In this document: piece by piece, positions 17,413 to 27,608 of the stretch
How positions within the stretch are numbered: the stretch's first letter is position 1
Layout of the letters: every line of letters begins with the position of its first letter
Assembly (NCBI GenBank): GCA_977017575.1
Contig: CDRNVI010000053.1
Coordinates: 496,001 to 560,000, forward strand
Length of the DNA: 64,000 nt
Direction: 5' to 3'
Source: Paramoeba atlantica
Lineage: Eukaryota > Discosea
Position numbers and translations under genes: made by a program
The notes under the pieces: generated by a model
The model's input: only the letters and a program-made list of their open reading frames with translations
Databases searched by the model: none
What the model was told of the DNA's origin: nothing

Positions 17413-17754
17413 AATGTGTTATATACCGCTATACTGCCGCTTACTTTAAGTAGGGAAGATTACGAACTCTTAAGTAACTTAAGAGTGTATGCAATTTTTG
17501 TCGTAATGATTTGTGCTCGGGCGCGCGTAGTATTAAAATGCTGGATGCAATAAATTTTTTTTTTTGAATGAAGTCGATATTACTAAATCAAAATTTCTAT
17601 TTAATAATTTCTATTTAGTATTTAATAGAGATTTTTCAGTACTGTTATATTAATGTTAATGTAACGTTTTTGCGCATTACCTTTTTTGTACAGTAGTATG
17701 GAGTAGTATACTTGCATAGATGTGCTGCACAAGGAGTGAACTACATGTATATTA
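17413..17754. other. 342-base spacer
   Basis: No gene is seen. The spacer holds a T10 run and short repeats of ATTTCTATTTA near 17595-17625. Confidence 0.3.
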
Positions 17755-19452
17755 ATGGAAGAGGGTTCGACAGACGCCTCGACCTATCCCTTACTTAGCC
17801 CTCTGTCTCATGAGGCATTACTGGAGCACTCGAACAGCAACCTTGGTGAGGAGGACGATGAGGGATCAATAGAATATAAGTTGAAATTAACGAAAATTAC
17901 ACCCACAAGACTAAAACATTTAGTGACTCAGATGCAATATCGAGTCGCGGAAGGCCGTGGAGAATGTCTCTATGAAGTAGGTGTCGCTAACGATGGTTCT
18001 GCGATAGGGGTTTCCGAGCAAGATTACAACGAAACTTTAAAGACCTTACAACAAATGTCCCGAATATTGAATTACTCGCTGACTGTGTTGCACAAGAAAG
18101 TTATTTCTGCGCGTCCTCGCCGCGTCTGTGGTGAGATGCTGGTATGTCGTCCCAGTATTCAAACAAGCCTTACGACACTTCGCGTAGCTTTTTGCGGCGC
18201 TGTTGATGCAGGGAAGAGTACATTAATCAGTGTGCTTGTTGAGGGCGAACCTGACGATGGATGCGGGACCGCTCGCCAATCTGTATTTCGCCACAAACAT
18301 GAGCTTCAAACAGGAAGAACTTCTTGTTTGTCGGTGCATTTGCTTGGATTTTCTTTATCTGGACGCGTAATACATCAACATGAAATGACGAGTGATATTC
18401 GCAAGCAATTCGATTCATCAGGAATGCGAATTGTTGCACTATATGACTTAGCAGGAAGTGAAAAATATTTATCTACATGTACAGTGCCGGCACTTAGTGC
18501 GTGGGAACCAGACATTGGATGCGTCACAATCGACGTTGTGCGGGGAGTGCAATCAATGACGAAAGAGCAGACTAGGCTTTGCGTTAATTTGGGGTTTCCT
18601 TGGTTTGTTGTTCTCACAAAAATTGATTTAGTGGAACCTTACAAAGTTCTAACTGTATTGGATGAAATTAAAGAATTCGTACGATTGCAGGGATCTGATT
18701 TTGACTCTTTCATCGTCGAGCGCGTAGATCAGCTTTCGTCAATAATCAGTCACGAGTCGTCTTCGGGTTGGTCTAGGAATATTATTCCCATTATACCTAC
18801 TTCAAGTGTAACTTGTGAAAGATTTGACATATTGCACAGCTTGCTATACCGCTCACCTCTACTCCACAATTGGGAATTAGCTAGAAAAATGCCTCTTCAT
18901 GTCACCTTGACAAAGCATAGCTTCTTTCCCGATCTTGGATCGGTGTATCACGGCTTGGTAAATCAAGGAACAATAAAAATACGTGATCGAGTCATGTTCG
19001 GTCCATCGAAAAATGCAGAATTCGTACATGCATACGTTCGTTCGTTACACGTTCAGAGCGTTCCAGTTCACGAAACTCACGCTGGAGCAGAAGTTACGAT
19101 GATTTTAGACGTCGAGTACGATTGTCACGCAAAGGGATACATCCCTTTTCGTCCTGGCATGGTCTTGGCTTTTAGAGCACCATCCGCTGTATACTCGTTT
19201 GCTGCCCAAATGATCATTTTAAGGTCAAATTTTCGCATCGGGGCTGAACCTATTATTCAGTGCAGAAGTATACGACAATGTGCTTTGATTCAGACCATTG
19301 ACTGGGACACACAGTCGGCACCAGAGCTTTCTGAGCAAGCACTCGTAAAGTTACGATGGCTATATCGACCGGAATACATTGCTCCCGGTTTTCGCATGAC
19401 CGCAATACTTTGTGGAGTTGCAGCTGTGGGTACAGTGGTTGATACAGAATAG
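17755..19452 (+). CDS. GTPBP1/GTPBP2-family translational GTPase
   Basis: This is a cytosolic GTPase of the GP-1 branch related to EF-Tu/eEF1A; GTPBP1/2 are linked to mRNA surveillance and ribosome rescue. The 565-residue protein has G1 AVDAGKST (about 149-156), the family block ARQSVFRHKHELQTGRTS with G2 Thr, G3 DLAG (231-234) and G4 TKID (near 287), followed by two beta-barrel domains. The residue after DLAG, which is His in GTPBP1 and the catalytic His in EF-Tu-like GTPases, is Ser235 here. Hydrolysis may therefore be slow or use another residue. An acidic N-terminal region of about 40 residues is likely disordered. The length is somewhat below the animal proteins. Confidence 0.9.
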   Translation: MEEGSTDASTYPLLSPLSHEALLEHSNSNLGEEDDEGSIEYKLKLTKITPTRLKHLVTQMQYRVAEGRGECLYEVGVANDGSAIGVSEQDYNETLKTLQQMSRILNYSLTVLHKKVISARPRRVCGEMLVCRPSIQTSLTTLRVAFCGAVDAGKSTLISVLVEGEPDDGCGTARQSVFRHKHELQTGRTSCLSVHLLGFSLSGRVIHQHEMTSDIRKQFDSSGMRIVALYDLAGSEKYLSTCTVPALSAWEPDIGCVTIDVVRGVQSMTKEQTRLCVNLGFPWFVVLTKIDLVEPYKVLTVLDEIKEFVRLQGSDFDSFIVERVDQLSSIISHESSSGWSRNIIPIIPTSSVTCERFDILHSLLYRSPLLHNWELARKMPLHVTLTKHSFFPDLGSVYHGLVNQGTIKIRDRVMFGPSKNAEFVHAYVRSLHVQSVPVHETHAGAEVTMILDVEYDCHAKGYIPFRPGMVLAFRAPSAVYSFAAQMIILRSNFRIGAEPIIQCRSIRQCALIQTIDWDTQSAPELSEQALVKLRWLYRPEYIAPGFRMTAILCGVAAVGTVVDTE

Positions 19453-19610
19453 TCTCGCGGAACACTTTTCATGGAACTCCAAAAGATTGATAACGAATGC
19501 TTTTCTATCCATAATCTTTTCATTACTACTTTTATTCTTCTCCTCTATCACGATATGCTAATACATAAATTTGTTGTCAGTTTTCCAAAGCCCATATTTT
19601 TTTAAAAACG

Positions 19611-21266
19611 ATGTTGCGTTCCGCAGTTAAGGATGAAGAAATAGAGCACAACTTACTTCTTCAACTACAGGCCGAAGGCAAAATTATTGATTCGAAAGCG
19701 TTTGCAGACTTTAATAAAATCGATCATCAACGTGTGATCGGAATTGTTAAATCACTTCAATCCTCAGACGCGGTCCTAGGAACACTACATTCACGATCTC
19801 AATGGAAACTTACATCCGAAGGTATTCGTATCAGCCTCGAAGGATCTCCGGAGTACCAGGTTTACCGTATTGTTAAAGAAAACGGGGGAATACTTCCAAG
19901 AAACGGCATACTTCATGAATTGTCCGAAGCTCGTCATAAGGACTTGTCAATAGAAAATCAGTTCTCTAGTAAGACCCTAATAGAACGATCGACTCCGCAG
20001 GTCACTGCTTCTAAAACTCCATTAGAGCAAAAACTAAGAAGTAAAAGTGCTGGCGAAATCACACTCGATCTTGCTATGTGCAACGGAGCTCGTAGCGGCA
20101 TGCTAAAAATTGCTAAACAAGGCGGTATCGCTTATATCTGCGTTGGAGGAGATTTTCCGGTGGATGCTGTCCAGCAACAATGTTGTTCTGTGAAGGAAGG
20201 TGTAGAATTAGATGATGGGCAGTATAATTTGCTGAAAAAGCGCCAGTTGGCCATTCTTGAAAAGGAAAAATACTTTTCTCTGGAAAAAGGTCCAAATTTT
20301 TCGCTCGTGAGGACAAAGGAGGAAACTGATCTTACGCGTGCCATGCTTCAGTCGGGTTCTTGGAAATCAAGTGTGTTCAAATCGTATAATTTTGAAGCTG
20401 ACGGCATACGGCCGGCTACAGGAGCTCTGCACCCACTGATGAAGATACGCCAAGAGTATCGAGAACTTTTCTTGGAACTAGGATTTCAAGAAATGAAAAC
20501 GGACGACTTTGTCGAATCTAGTTTCTGGAATTTTGATGCTCTCTTCGTTCCTCAACGACACCCAGCGAGAGATATGCAAGACACCTTTTTCTTATCTGAA
20601 CCGGAGTCTTGTCCAGAACAGTTTCCTCCGGATTACGTGCAATCCGTGCGTGATGCTCACGAAAGTGGCAAGGGCTGCGACAGCACTGGGTACAGCTATC
20701 AATGGTCCGAGAAAGAAACACGGAAAAATGTCCTTCGTACACACACAACAGCTGTGACGGCGCGAAAGTTATATGAAATTGCACAACGTGCGCTTCGAAC
20801 ATGCCAAGACCCGATGCCTGGGAAGTACTTCTCTATCGATCGTGTCTTTCGCAACGAGGAAATGGATAAGACGCACTTGTGTGAGTTTCATCAAGTGGAA
20901 GGGTTTATCATTGATCGAAACCTGTCGCTCGCCCACATGATGAGTGTACTGAAGCAATTTTTCCTGAAGATCGGAATCGGGGAGCTTCGATTTAAACCTG
21001 CTTATAATCCATACACAGAACCATCCATGGAGATTTTTGGATATCATAGGACGCATCAAAAATGGGTTGAGGTGGGAAACAGCGGCGTCTTCCGTCCTGA
21101 AATGCTCCGTCCCATGGGATTCGGTCCTGATGTTACGGCCATTGCTTGGGGTTTATCTCTTGAACGACCTACGATGATCAAGTACGGCATACATAACATA
21201 CACGATTTGGTCGGTCTGAAGGTTGACCTTGGATTTATCAAGCGCTCACCGTTGTGTAGAATGTGA
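19611..21266 (+). CDS. FARSA: Cytosolic phenylalanyl-tRNA synthetase alpha subunit
   Basis: This is the catalytic subunit of the alpha2beta2 enzyme that charges tRNA-Phe. The 551-residue protein has an N-terminal winged-helix region binding tRNA (about 1-200), then the class II core. Motif 1 lies around HPLMKIRQEYRELFLELGF. It is followed by FWNFDALFVPQRHPARDMQDTF; motif 2 around YFSIDRVFRNEEMDKTHLCEF; and motif 3 GWGLSLERP-like (AWGLSLERPTMIKYGI) near the C-terminus. Length and domain order match the eukaryotic/archaeal form, not the mitochondrial single-chain enzyme. The beta subunit is not in the window. Confidence 0.97.
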   Translation: MLRSAVKDEEIEHNLLLQLQAEGKIIDSKAFADFNKIDHQRVIGIVKSLQSSDAVLGTLHSRSQWKLTSEGIRISLEGSPEYQVYRIVKENGGILPRNGILHELSEARHKDLSIENQFSSKTLIERSTPQVTASKTPLEQKLRSKSAGEITLDLAMCNGARSGMLKIAKQGGIAYICVGGDFPVDAVQQQCCSVKEGVELDDGQYNLLKKRQLAILEKEKYFSLEKGPNFSLVRTKEETDLTRAMLQSGSWKSSVFKSYNFEADGIRPATGALHPLMKIRQEYRELFLELGFQEMKTDDFVESSFWNFDALFVPQRHPARDMQDTFFLSEPESCPEQFPPDYVQSVRDAHESGKGCDSTGYSYQWSEKETRKNVLRTHTTAVTARKLYEIAQRALRTCQDPMPGKYFSIDRVFRNEEMDKTHLCEFHQVEGFIIDRNLSLAHMMSVLKQFFLKIGIGELRFKPAYNPYTEPSMEIFGYHRTHQKWVEVGNSGVFRPEMLRPMGFGPDVTAIAWGLSLERPTMIKYGIHNIHDLVGLKVDLGFIKRSPLCRM

Positions 21267-21618
21267 GCTATTTGTCCCTTCGAGTTTAATATTAGTGTCG
21301 TTAGTTATTCGGCGAGGGAAATAATCTAGCGTACCTGTTATAGAGTGTTATACAGTGCTATACAGTGTATGTTCTTACTTACATGTACATCGTATGTCAC
21401 AATCCGAATATCCGAGCTGGGCGGCGAAATACCGAAAACTAAGAAAACGTATATTTTGATCAGGAATGAAGTTTTATCTTTATCGCAAAATAGTGTGCCA
21501 CAAAAACTAGGATAGAATTGCATAAAAATGATCATTGCATCTAAATCACAATCCTCTTTAACGTTTCCATAAGCTGTCATAAGCACAGTATGCAGGTGTA
21601 TATAATTCATTTCAATAC
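21267..21618. other. 352-base spacer
   Basis: I see no gene. A short repeat of TATACAGTG occurs near 21348-21370. Confidence 0.3.
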
Positions 21619-22392
21619 ATGCGTCTTAAAATGAACATTCTTCCCGTTCCGCTACTTAAGGACAACTATGCCTATATCTTACGATGTTCCACTACCCAAA
21701 CAACGGCCATAGTAGATGCCCCGCATGGGGATCTGTCCCCACTCTACGCCTCCTTATCCACCACCCCGAGTCATGTTCTCACGACTCACAAACATCTCGA
21801 CCACTGCGGGGGTAATTTGGAGCTCAGTCGCCGGTACCCCGGAATTGAAATCGTCGGAGGGGCGACCGAGGAGATTCCAGCGGTCACAAAAAAGGTAAAT
21901 CATGGGGAGGAGTTCGCCTTGGGTGCGCTGAGCATTCGTGTACTACACACCCCTTGTCACACTACCGGACATGTGTGTTATTACGTATCTTCCAGACGCG
22001 AAGGCCCGGGTTGTGTTTTCACGGGAGATACACTGTTTACTGCGGGAATCGGGGCATTTTTTGAAGGCACGGCAAGCGATATGGTGGGTAGTTTGAAGAC
22101 GCTGTTAAGACTCCCTTTGTCCACTCAGGTTTATTGCGGGCATGAATATACGGAGAGTTTTCTTGAGCGTGCGAGAAATGTGGAGAGTGATAACATGGAT
22201 GCTTTGCAGATGGCGGCGGAAGTGCGAAAGAAGCGAGAAGACGGACACCCCACAGTGGGAACAACTTTGGCTGAAGAACTCAAGTATAATGTTTTTCTTC
22301 GATGTCTGTACCCGGAACTGCAAAAGTCGTTTGGCATATACGATGAAATATGTCTATTAGAGAAAGTGTACTCAATGACTCGGAGGAAATGA
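21619..22392 (+). CDS. GLO2: Glyoxalase II (hydroxyacylglutathione/trypanothione hydrolase)
   Basis: The enzyme hydrolyses S-lactoyl-thiol esters made by glyoxalase I, the last step of methylglyoxal removal. The 257-residue metallo-beta-lactamase-fold protein has THKHLDHCGGN (metal motif HXHXDH, about residues 56-61), HTPCHTTGH, FTGDTLF, GTASDM and YCGHEYTES, all in family order. A C-terminal helical domain contains PTVGTTLAEELKYNVFLR, where the thiol cofactor binds. If the host is a kinetoplastid the cofactor would be trypanothione rather than glutathione; I cannot tell from these residues. The start may be Met1 or Met5 (21631). Confidence 0.95.
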   Translation: MRLKMNILPVPLLKDNYAYILRCSTTQTTAIVDAPHGDLSPLYASLSTTPSHVLTTHKHLDHCGGNLELSRRYPGIEIVGGATEEIPAVTKKVNHGEEFALGALSIRVLHTPCHTTGHVCYYVSSRREGPGCVFTGDTLFTAGIGAFFEGTASDMVGSLKTLLRLPLSTQVYCGHEYTESFLERARNVESDNMDALQMAAEVRKKREDGHPTVGTTLAEELKYNVFLRCLYPELQKSFGIYDEICLLEKVYSMTRRK

Positions 22393-22422
22393 TTTTTCTT
22401 CTACTATGCATCTACTACACTG

Positions 22423-23185
22423 TACAGTGGTGTCTTTTACTCCCCCCTACAGGTCATTTATTTTGTTCGATTTTAGAAATATTTTGTATGGGACTGTTTT
22501 TCGACCCAATCGTTCCGAATCTGAAGTCCTTTTCACTCGTGGACACCTACTTACATGTATATCATTCCTAAATTGAAAACAAACTGCCAAAAACTCGCTA
22601 ATTTTTTTCAAAATTAGAAATTGTTTTTCAAAATTGATACATTTTTTGGTGATTCATGACGAAGAAGCAAGGCCCCCTGTGTTTACCTTCCTCTCGCGTG
22701 CGCCCCGAGATGCGCACGGCACTCGTGATCGAATACGAGTAACTTGAGTCCCATAAGGCAGTCGCAAAACTTCAGAAATTTAACCCCGGGTCCATCATTG
22801 TAACTTTTCGTTTTTTTTCCGAAGATCAACCGGAAACGTTTAAGAATATCTTCTGGAACTATCGTAAGCGTTTACTCTTGGTCAAGGAGGCCAAAGGGCA
22901 TATTACTAAATACTAGAAAATACTTTACACTCCTTTTCCGCGTCTTCTGACTTAATTTACTACTGTTTTTCATCCGAAACATTCGAAAAAGTACACCCAA
23001 AAAGTTGTAATTAGCTTTTTTGACCCCTACCTGGCTAGGAGGTAGGGGGTCGCTCGAGTGAAAAGGACCCCGAATTCGGAAGGGTTGGGTCGAAAAACGG
23101 TGGTATACCAAATATTTCCAAAATCGGACGAAATACAAGACCTGTAGGGGGGGGGGGGGGGTAAAAGAGGCTGATCACCACTGTA
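22423..23185. mobile_element. 763-base non-autonomous TIR element, copy 2 (inverted relative to copy 1)
   Basis: It is TA-flanked, starting TACAGTGGTGTCTTTTACTC and ending GGCTGATCACCACTGTA. Reverse-complemented, it aligns along its whole length with the element at 13370-14138, including the interior stretch around GGCCTCCTTGACCAAGAG. Differences are scattered substitutions and small indels, with a G14 homopolymer near the right end. No transposase frame is present. It ends about 30 bases before an open frame and 100 bases before the ATG I chose for the next gene. Confidence 0.8.
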
Positions 23186-23285
23186 TCTAGTGTGGTAAAA
23201 CAGCAGAGAACGTATGGGCTGTGTCGGTTCTTTTCTATTCTTATTGACCTTGAAACATTTGACATCTTGTAACAATATATATACA

Positions 23286-25052
23286 ATGCGCGGGCACCCT
23301 CTGCCTGGTGGTTACAGTCCGCTCCACCATTTTTCAATGGAATCTAGGTACGTAGCACGAAATTTCGAAGAATTTAAGACCATTGTGAGCAATCCGGGCC
23401 CCTTTTCCGTGAAATACTCTAGAGATTATCTAGAGTGGTACTGGAAAGCCTACCAAACAAAGGTAAAGAATCATGAAAAGAAAAGCGAATTTGAGAATAA
23501 AGACTGCAATGAAATGTTAGATAGCCACACGCCTCGTCATTTATATACCATGCCTCCTACCTCTGCTCGACGCAAAGAGCATGAAAGAGCCAAAGCAGGT
23601 GCTCAATTGGTCATAGATCGGTGTGCCCGTCGGCACGCCTTACTAGATGTTTGGGAAAGGAAACCGCAGTATCCCCATATTGATCTTTTCAATTCGGTGA
23701 CTTCTTCGCATATTCACGAATTAGTCCGCAAGTTTCTTGATTTGTCGGTTAGTGTTGCTTCTTTTTGGATTCGCATAGTTATGTTCGCAACCCTAATTAT
23801 TCACAAGTATCCTGAAACATTTTCTAAAGTGGCCCCACAACTTAAGGAAGTTATTGAGAAAGTTTCATGGGATCGCTCGTCAAAAGCTGCCGGAAATTCA
23901 CCCACCAAAAGATTACATGATATGATGAATAATCTGCTGCGAAGATACGACATTCATAATGCAGTCGAAGCTTCCCTTGTTCTATCTTGCTTAGAAAGAG
24001 ACTCACTTTCGGCATTAAATGTCCAAACGGATTCCCCCAAAATCAATCTTCAGGAATACCACTTTGTTTCTCTGCATACGCACGTTCCACAATCCACAGA
24101 TGCTCTGTTTAAAGAAGAAAATCTGGCATTATTGAGATGCTATTTGTATGCTGAGATGAATTCATGGGTCCCTAGTCCCGTTTTCCGAGCCCATCCAGCC
24201 GCTAAAGAAGTCGTTACGTTACCAAGCTCTGACCTTTCGCGCATACCATCTCCAGAGAGCGTACAATTTTTCTTTGCTGCGAGCGTTCCTCAGATTCGAA
24301 GGCTCGAAACGCGTTTAAAGGAAGCTACGATGATACATCGGCAGATCGCCCTACAAGATGACAAATATATTAATCCTCGAACACTGTACAACCCCAAAAC
24401 GTTTCGTGCAGAAATACGAGATGAAATCAGTATAAAAATGGAGCGTGCATTGCTAAAGTATGAAGGAGCTTCAAGGCGCTTGAAGCCACGCAGTCCAGAA
24501 GAAGAAGCTGAAGAATTGGCTAGTCAAGGCAGTACTCAAGTGAAACCATCCCTTTATTTTTTTGCGAGACGTCTTAAAGCAGAGCCAACTGTTTCCCTTG
24601 CGCTTTCCATGGATAGTGGAGGAGAAGTTCGCCGCAGACTATTTGATGCAGCGAAGGAGATGTATCTTGAGCGGTTGCACTATTTTGATGATCGTTTGCG
24701 TTACTTGCACAATCAACAAAGTAAGGTAGCGCTGACTCTGTTGGATAAAGCCATAGAAGATACGATTCGCCATCATGAAAAATTATTCGGTTCGAGGTTA
24801 CATCTCGGGGCTGGTGCAGCACTTTTTTTGAATGGTTCTCATGTCCCCTTAGCGGAACGACACTTCGACGAATATGGTGCTCATAGTCGACAGACTAGAG
24901 AGAATTACGCACGGCGTTATATTTCTCCTATGGACCGACCGAGTGCAGAACAGTCTTTCAGCACTACAACATCGTCGGAGGGGACTGAATCGTCTGTTCA
25001 CGGAGATACTCAAAATTTGGAAGACATGCCTACCTCTCCAGAAAGCCCATAG
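23286..25052 (+). CDS. Unrecognised 588-residue protein
   Basis: I do not recognise this protein. Three starts are possible: 23214, 23286 (used) and 23337. A pyrimidine run at 23221-23245 and the first following CAG near 23316 would favour 23337. The body has a helical N-terminal half, a hydrophobic helix near bases 23745-23805 that could be buried or membrane-associated, a mid-region with paired Pro residues, and a highly charged helix near 24420-24500. A C-terminal helical bundle with possible coiled coil (bases 24640-24790) precedes a Ser/Thr/Glu-rich tail. There are no catalytic motifs. Abundant Arg/His/Tyr suggests a mitochondrial RNA- or ribosome-linked role, which is a guess. Confidence 0.7.
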   Translation: MRGHPLPGGYSPLHHFSMESRYVARNFEEFKTIVSNPGPFSVKYSRDYLEWYWKAYQTKVKNHEKKSEFENKDCNEMLDSHTPRHLYTMPPTSARRKEHERAKAGAQLVIDRCARRHALLDVWERKPQYPHIDLFNSVTSSHIHELVRKFLDLSVSVASFWIRIVMFATLIIHKYPETFSKVAPQLKEVIEKVSWDRSSKAAGNSPTKRLHDMMNNLLRRYDIHNAVEASLVLSCLERDSLSALNVQTDSPKINLQEYHFVSLHTHVPQSTDALFKEENLALLRCYLYAEMNSWVPSPVFRAHPAAKEVVTLPSSDLSRIPSPESVQFFFAASVPQIRRLETRLKEATMIHRQIALQDDKYINPRTLYNPKTFRAEIRDEISIKMERALLKYEGASRRLKPRSPEEEAEELASQGSTQVKPSLYFFARRLKAEPTVSLALSMDSGGEVRRRLFDAAKEMYLERLHYFDDRLRYLHNQQSKVALTLLDKAIEDTIRHHEKLFGSRLHLGAGAALFLNGSHVPLAERHFDEYGAHSRQTRENYARRYISPMDRPSAEQSFSTTTSSEGTESSVHGDTQNLEDMPTSPESP

Positions 25053-25634
25053 CTCATACCAAATTTGTAAGAACTCATTAATATATCGATTTTTGTATGT
25101 TCATGATTCGTTAAGAAGACTTTGCATCCAAGGATGCAGAGCGATACTGCACATCTTGTACAATCTGAAACAAAGTTCTCTTCACTTTGCTCTAGTTGCT
25201 TATTCCTTCAGTGAAACGTGCACAATAGTAATGTACAACTGTATATTCAACCTATTACGAAAAGAAAAAAAGCGAGAGTGTCGAGTTACGAGGTTTAATG
25301 TCTTTGCGGCGACGTCAGGCCTGCCGTGTAATATGTTATTTGAATCTGCATAAAGCCTACAAGCCACAGCTTCAGTCTCCAAAACTTCTTTTGCGGTAAA
25401 CAATGTACTTGTTCCTTTCTGCATACTGATAGATGATCTACATCTGTGTACCTAAGATCTGTATATTATGGTATGTGAATGGAAGAATGATTATTCCAAC
25501 AATCCAGTGCACTTCATTGTCTATTAGTGTGGTCATTGGGGCTTTAAAATGCTACGAATTACAACATACCACTGCCAAAATGAAATGATCCTTCTAGAAA
25601 TATTTTTATTAAACTTACATATGCTTTGGTCAGC
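25053..25634. other. 582-base spacer
   Basis: No credible gene is seen. Short open frames here have chance-like composition. Confidence 0.3.
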
Positions 25635-27194
25635 ATGCAAATGGAAACGGAAAAGAATTTGAAAACAGTCAAGGTACGTCGAAAATGGAAGGGTCCTATA
25701 TCAGTTCAACGAGACCCTGAAGAAGCTACTGTGGTAAAGGACATAGGAAAAGATCCAGAAGAAGAGAAGTCTGATAGCGAACCAGAATTCGTGCTAGACA
25801 TTGACCCTTCCGAAACAAATCCCGTAGTTGAGCCTGAAAGGAAAGTTTTATTAACCGGAGAGCAATCTGCCACGCAAAAGAATAAACCGCAAGCTCGTAT
25901 ATTTGACCCCGCTCTACGTCATATAAAGAAACCTCGTCATACGCACCGTGAACTTGCGCTTTTTCTAAAATCGAATTTAGATACTGCAGAAAAGCAAAAA
26001 CTGGAAAACGTATCGACTGAAACGACATCCTATTCCCAGAGTACAATCACACCTATTGAATTTCTACAACGCATTCGAAAACCGAAGATAGCTGGTAAAC
26101 GGAAGCAGTTTAGCAGAGAATATGCAACCGACTCGGCAACACCCACGTTACACAGAACAAATACTTCCACCAATGATATTGTGTCAGAATCTCGTGTCGA
26201 GCGAAGGCACGAATACAATTCAATAGGATTTCCATGGGTAACGGGCATTGTCGACAACAGTGATCTCCGGCCTCCTCCGAACGTCGAATGGTGGGATGCG
26301 GATTGGATGGAACCTCTGGACTTCTCCACGTTGGACCCCGCTAATCTAGAAAATCTGTCCGCCACAATGAAAAAGTCCACTCCTTTAGTAATGTACGGTC
26401 ATTCAGCTATTCAAGATTCCACGAGAAATGGAAATCTTAATCCTTTAAGTATCCAACCCATTGCCGAACGTGCAGAAGTTTTACCAAAAACAAAATCTGA
26501 AAGGAAAAAAGAACGACGCATTCGGAGGAAAGAAAAGGCTGAAAAAGGTCGGCAGGCTATACGTCGCGGGGAAGTCGAGCCTCCAGCTCCCAAACTTACC
26601 TTGAAAAACGTACAAAAAATTCTTCAAAATCGAAAGGTGGCACAAATGGATCCCACTGCTCAAGAAATGCTTGTTTTGGAAGATCAAGCACGTCGTATTG
26701 AGGCTCACGAACAGCGTAACGCTGTTCGCAAGCTCAGTTCAAAAGAACGGGGAGAAAAAGTACGGCTCAAGCGGGAGGCAGACGCCAAAATTAATCCCAT
26801 AAGGTCCGTTTTTCGAATTGATTTTAAAAATGGGGAAACAGGGAAATCGTTGTACAAAATCTACACCAACGGAACGCAACTCCATGCGTGTGGGCTCGTC
26901 TTGAGTGTAGGTACAATGGGTATCGTTATTTTGGAGACAGGTCGCAAGCCCACAGGAAAACTATACACCCTTCTGACGCGACGAATGCGAAATGAGGTTG
27001 ATGCCATACTAGTGTTTCAAGGTCCACTATCTGCATCTCAATTTAGAGCATTTGAGCGGAGAGAATTTTCACATGAGGTAACAGCTAGAATTTATTTGAG
27101 GGATCGGCAGTATGAATTAGCATGGGATTCGGTGCTAAACACGACGCAAGCTTCAACGCCGGTGAACAGCGGGAATATTCAGGAAGATCAATAA
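25635..27194 (+). CDS. PRP3: U4/U6 snRNP protein PRP3
   Basis: PRP3 is a component of the U4/U6.U5 tri-snRNP that binds U4/U6 RNA. The 519-residue protein has an acidic, low-complexity N-terminal third, the motif NVEWWDADW near residue 218, and the PRP3 domain. That domain comprises ERKKERRIRRKEKAEKGRQ, PAPKLTLKNVQKIL and AHEQRNAVRKLSSKERGEK, about residues 285-385. The C-terminal ferredoxin-like domain (about 390-505) ends near REFSHEVTARIYLRDRQYELAWD. Domain order agrees with the family, though the protein is shorter than in animals. The ATG at 25635 directly follows GGTCAG, a possible splice acceptor; the frame extends upstream only to a TTG. Confidence 0.93.
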   Translation: MQMETEKNLKTVKVRRKWKGPISVQRDPEEATVVKDIGKDPEEEKSDSEPEFVLDIDPSETNPVVEPERKVLLTGEQSATQKNKPQARIFDPALRHIKKPRHTHRELALFLKSNLDTAEKQKLENVSTETTSYSQSTITPIEFLQRIRKPKIAGKRKQFSREYATDSATPTLHRTNTSTNDIVSESRVERRHEYNSIGFPWVTGIVDNSDLRPPPNVEWWDADWMEPLDFSTLDPANLENLSATMKKSTPLVMYGHSAIQDSTRNGNLNPLSIQPIAERAEVLPKTKSERKKERRIRRKEKAEKGRQAIRRGEVEPPAPKLTLKNVQKILQNRKVAQMDPTAQEMLVLEDQARRIEAHEQRNAVRKLSSKERGEKVRLKREADAKINPIRSVFRIDFKNGETGKSLYKIYTNGTQLHACGLVLSVGTMGIVILETGRKPTGKLYTLLTRRMRNEVDAILVFQGPLSASQFRAFERREFSHEVTARIYLRDRQYELAWDSVLNTTQASTPVNSGNIQEDQ

Positions 27195-27608
27195 TGTTTT
27201 GATGTTATGCCCTAGCTATAGTAGTTGGACCACATTTTTAACATACTCTCCTGAGCAGCAGCTCCAGAAAATATGAAGCAGTGCTGTGAAGCAGTTGCTG
27301 TGTGTTTATCGTCATAGTTCTATAAGTTCATGCCTGGAATCCTTCAATGAGCAATGGAGCGTCTACAAAGAATCTAGCGTCCAGAAACTATTAAGGGTAG
27401 ATAAAAACGAAATCTTATTAGTATTACTATTTGTATTTAGTGGTGAAACGGTTTACTACCAAAGGAAAATTCAAGAATCCGAAATCAAAATTTAGACTAA
27501 ACTACAGTGAGGTATAGAAGCATCGTATATTTTATTTTGAGTTGTTTTCTTTGAATTGTTTCCCACACTCATGTATCGGGTGTACAGGATAGCTGCGATA
27601 GAAATCTA
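27195..27608. other. 414-base spacer
   Basis: I see no gene. A 69-codon open frame at 27286-27495 has no recognisable content and is probably chance. Confidence 0.3.
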
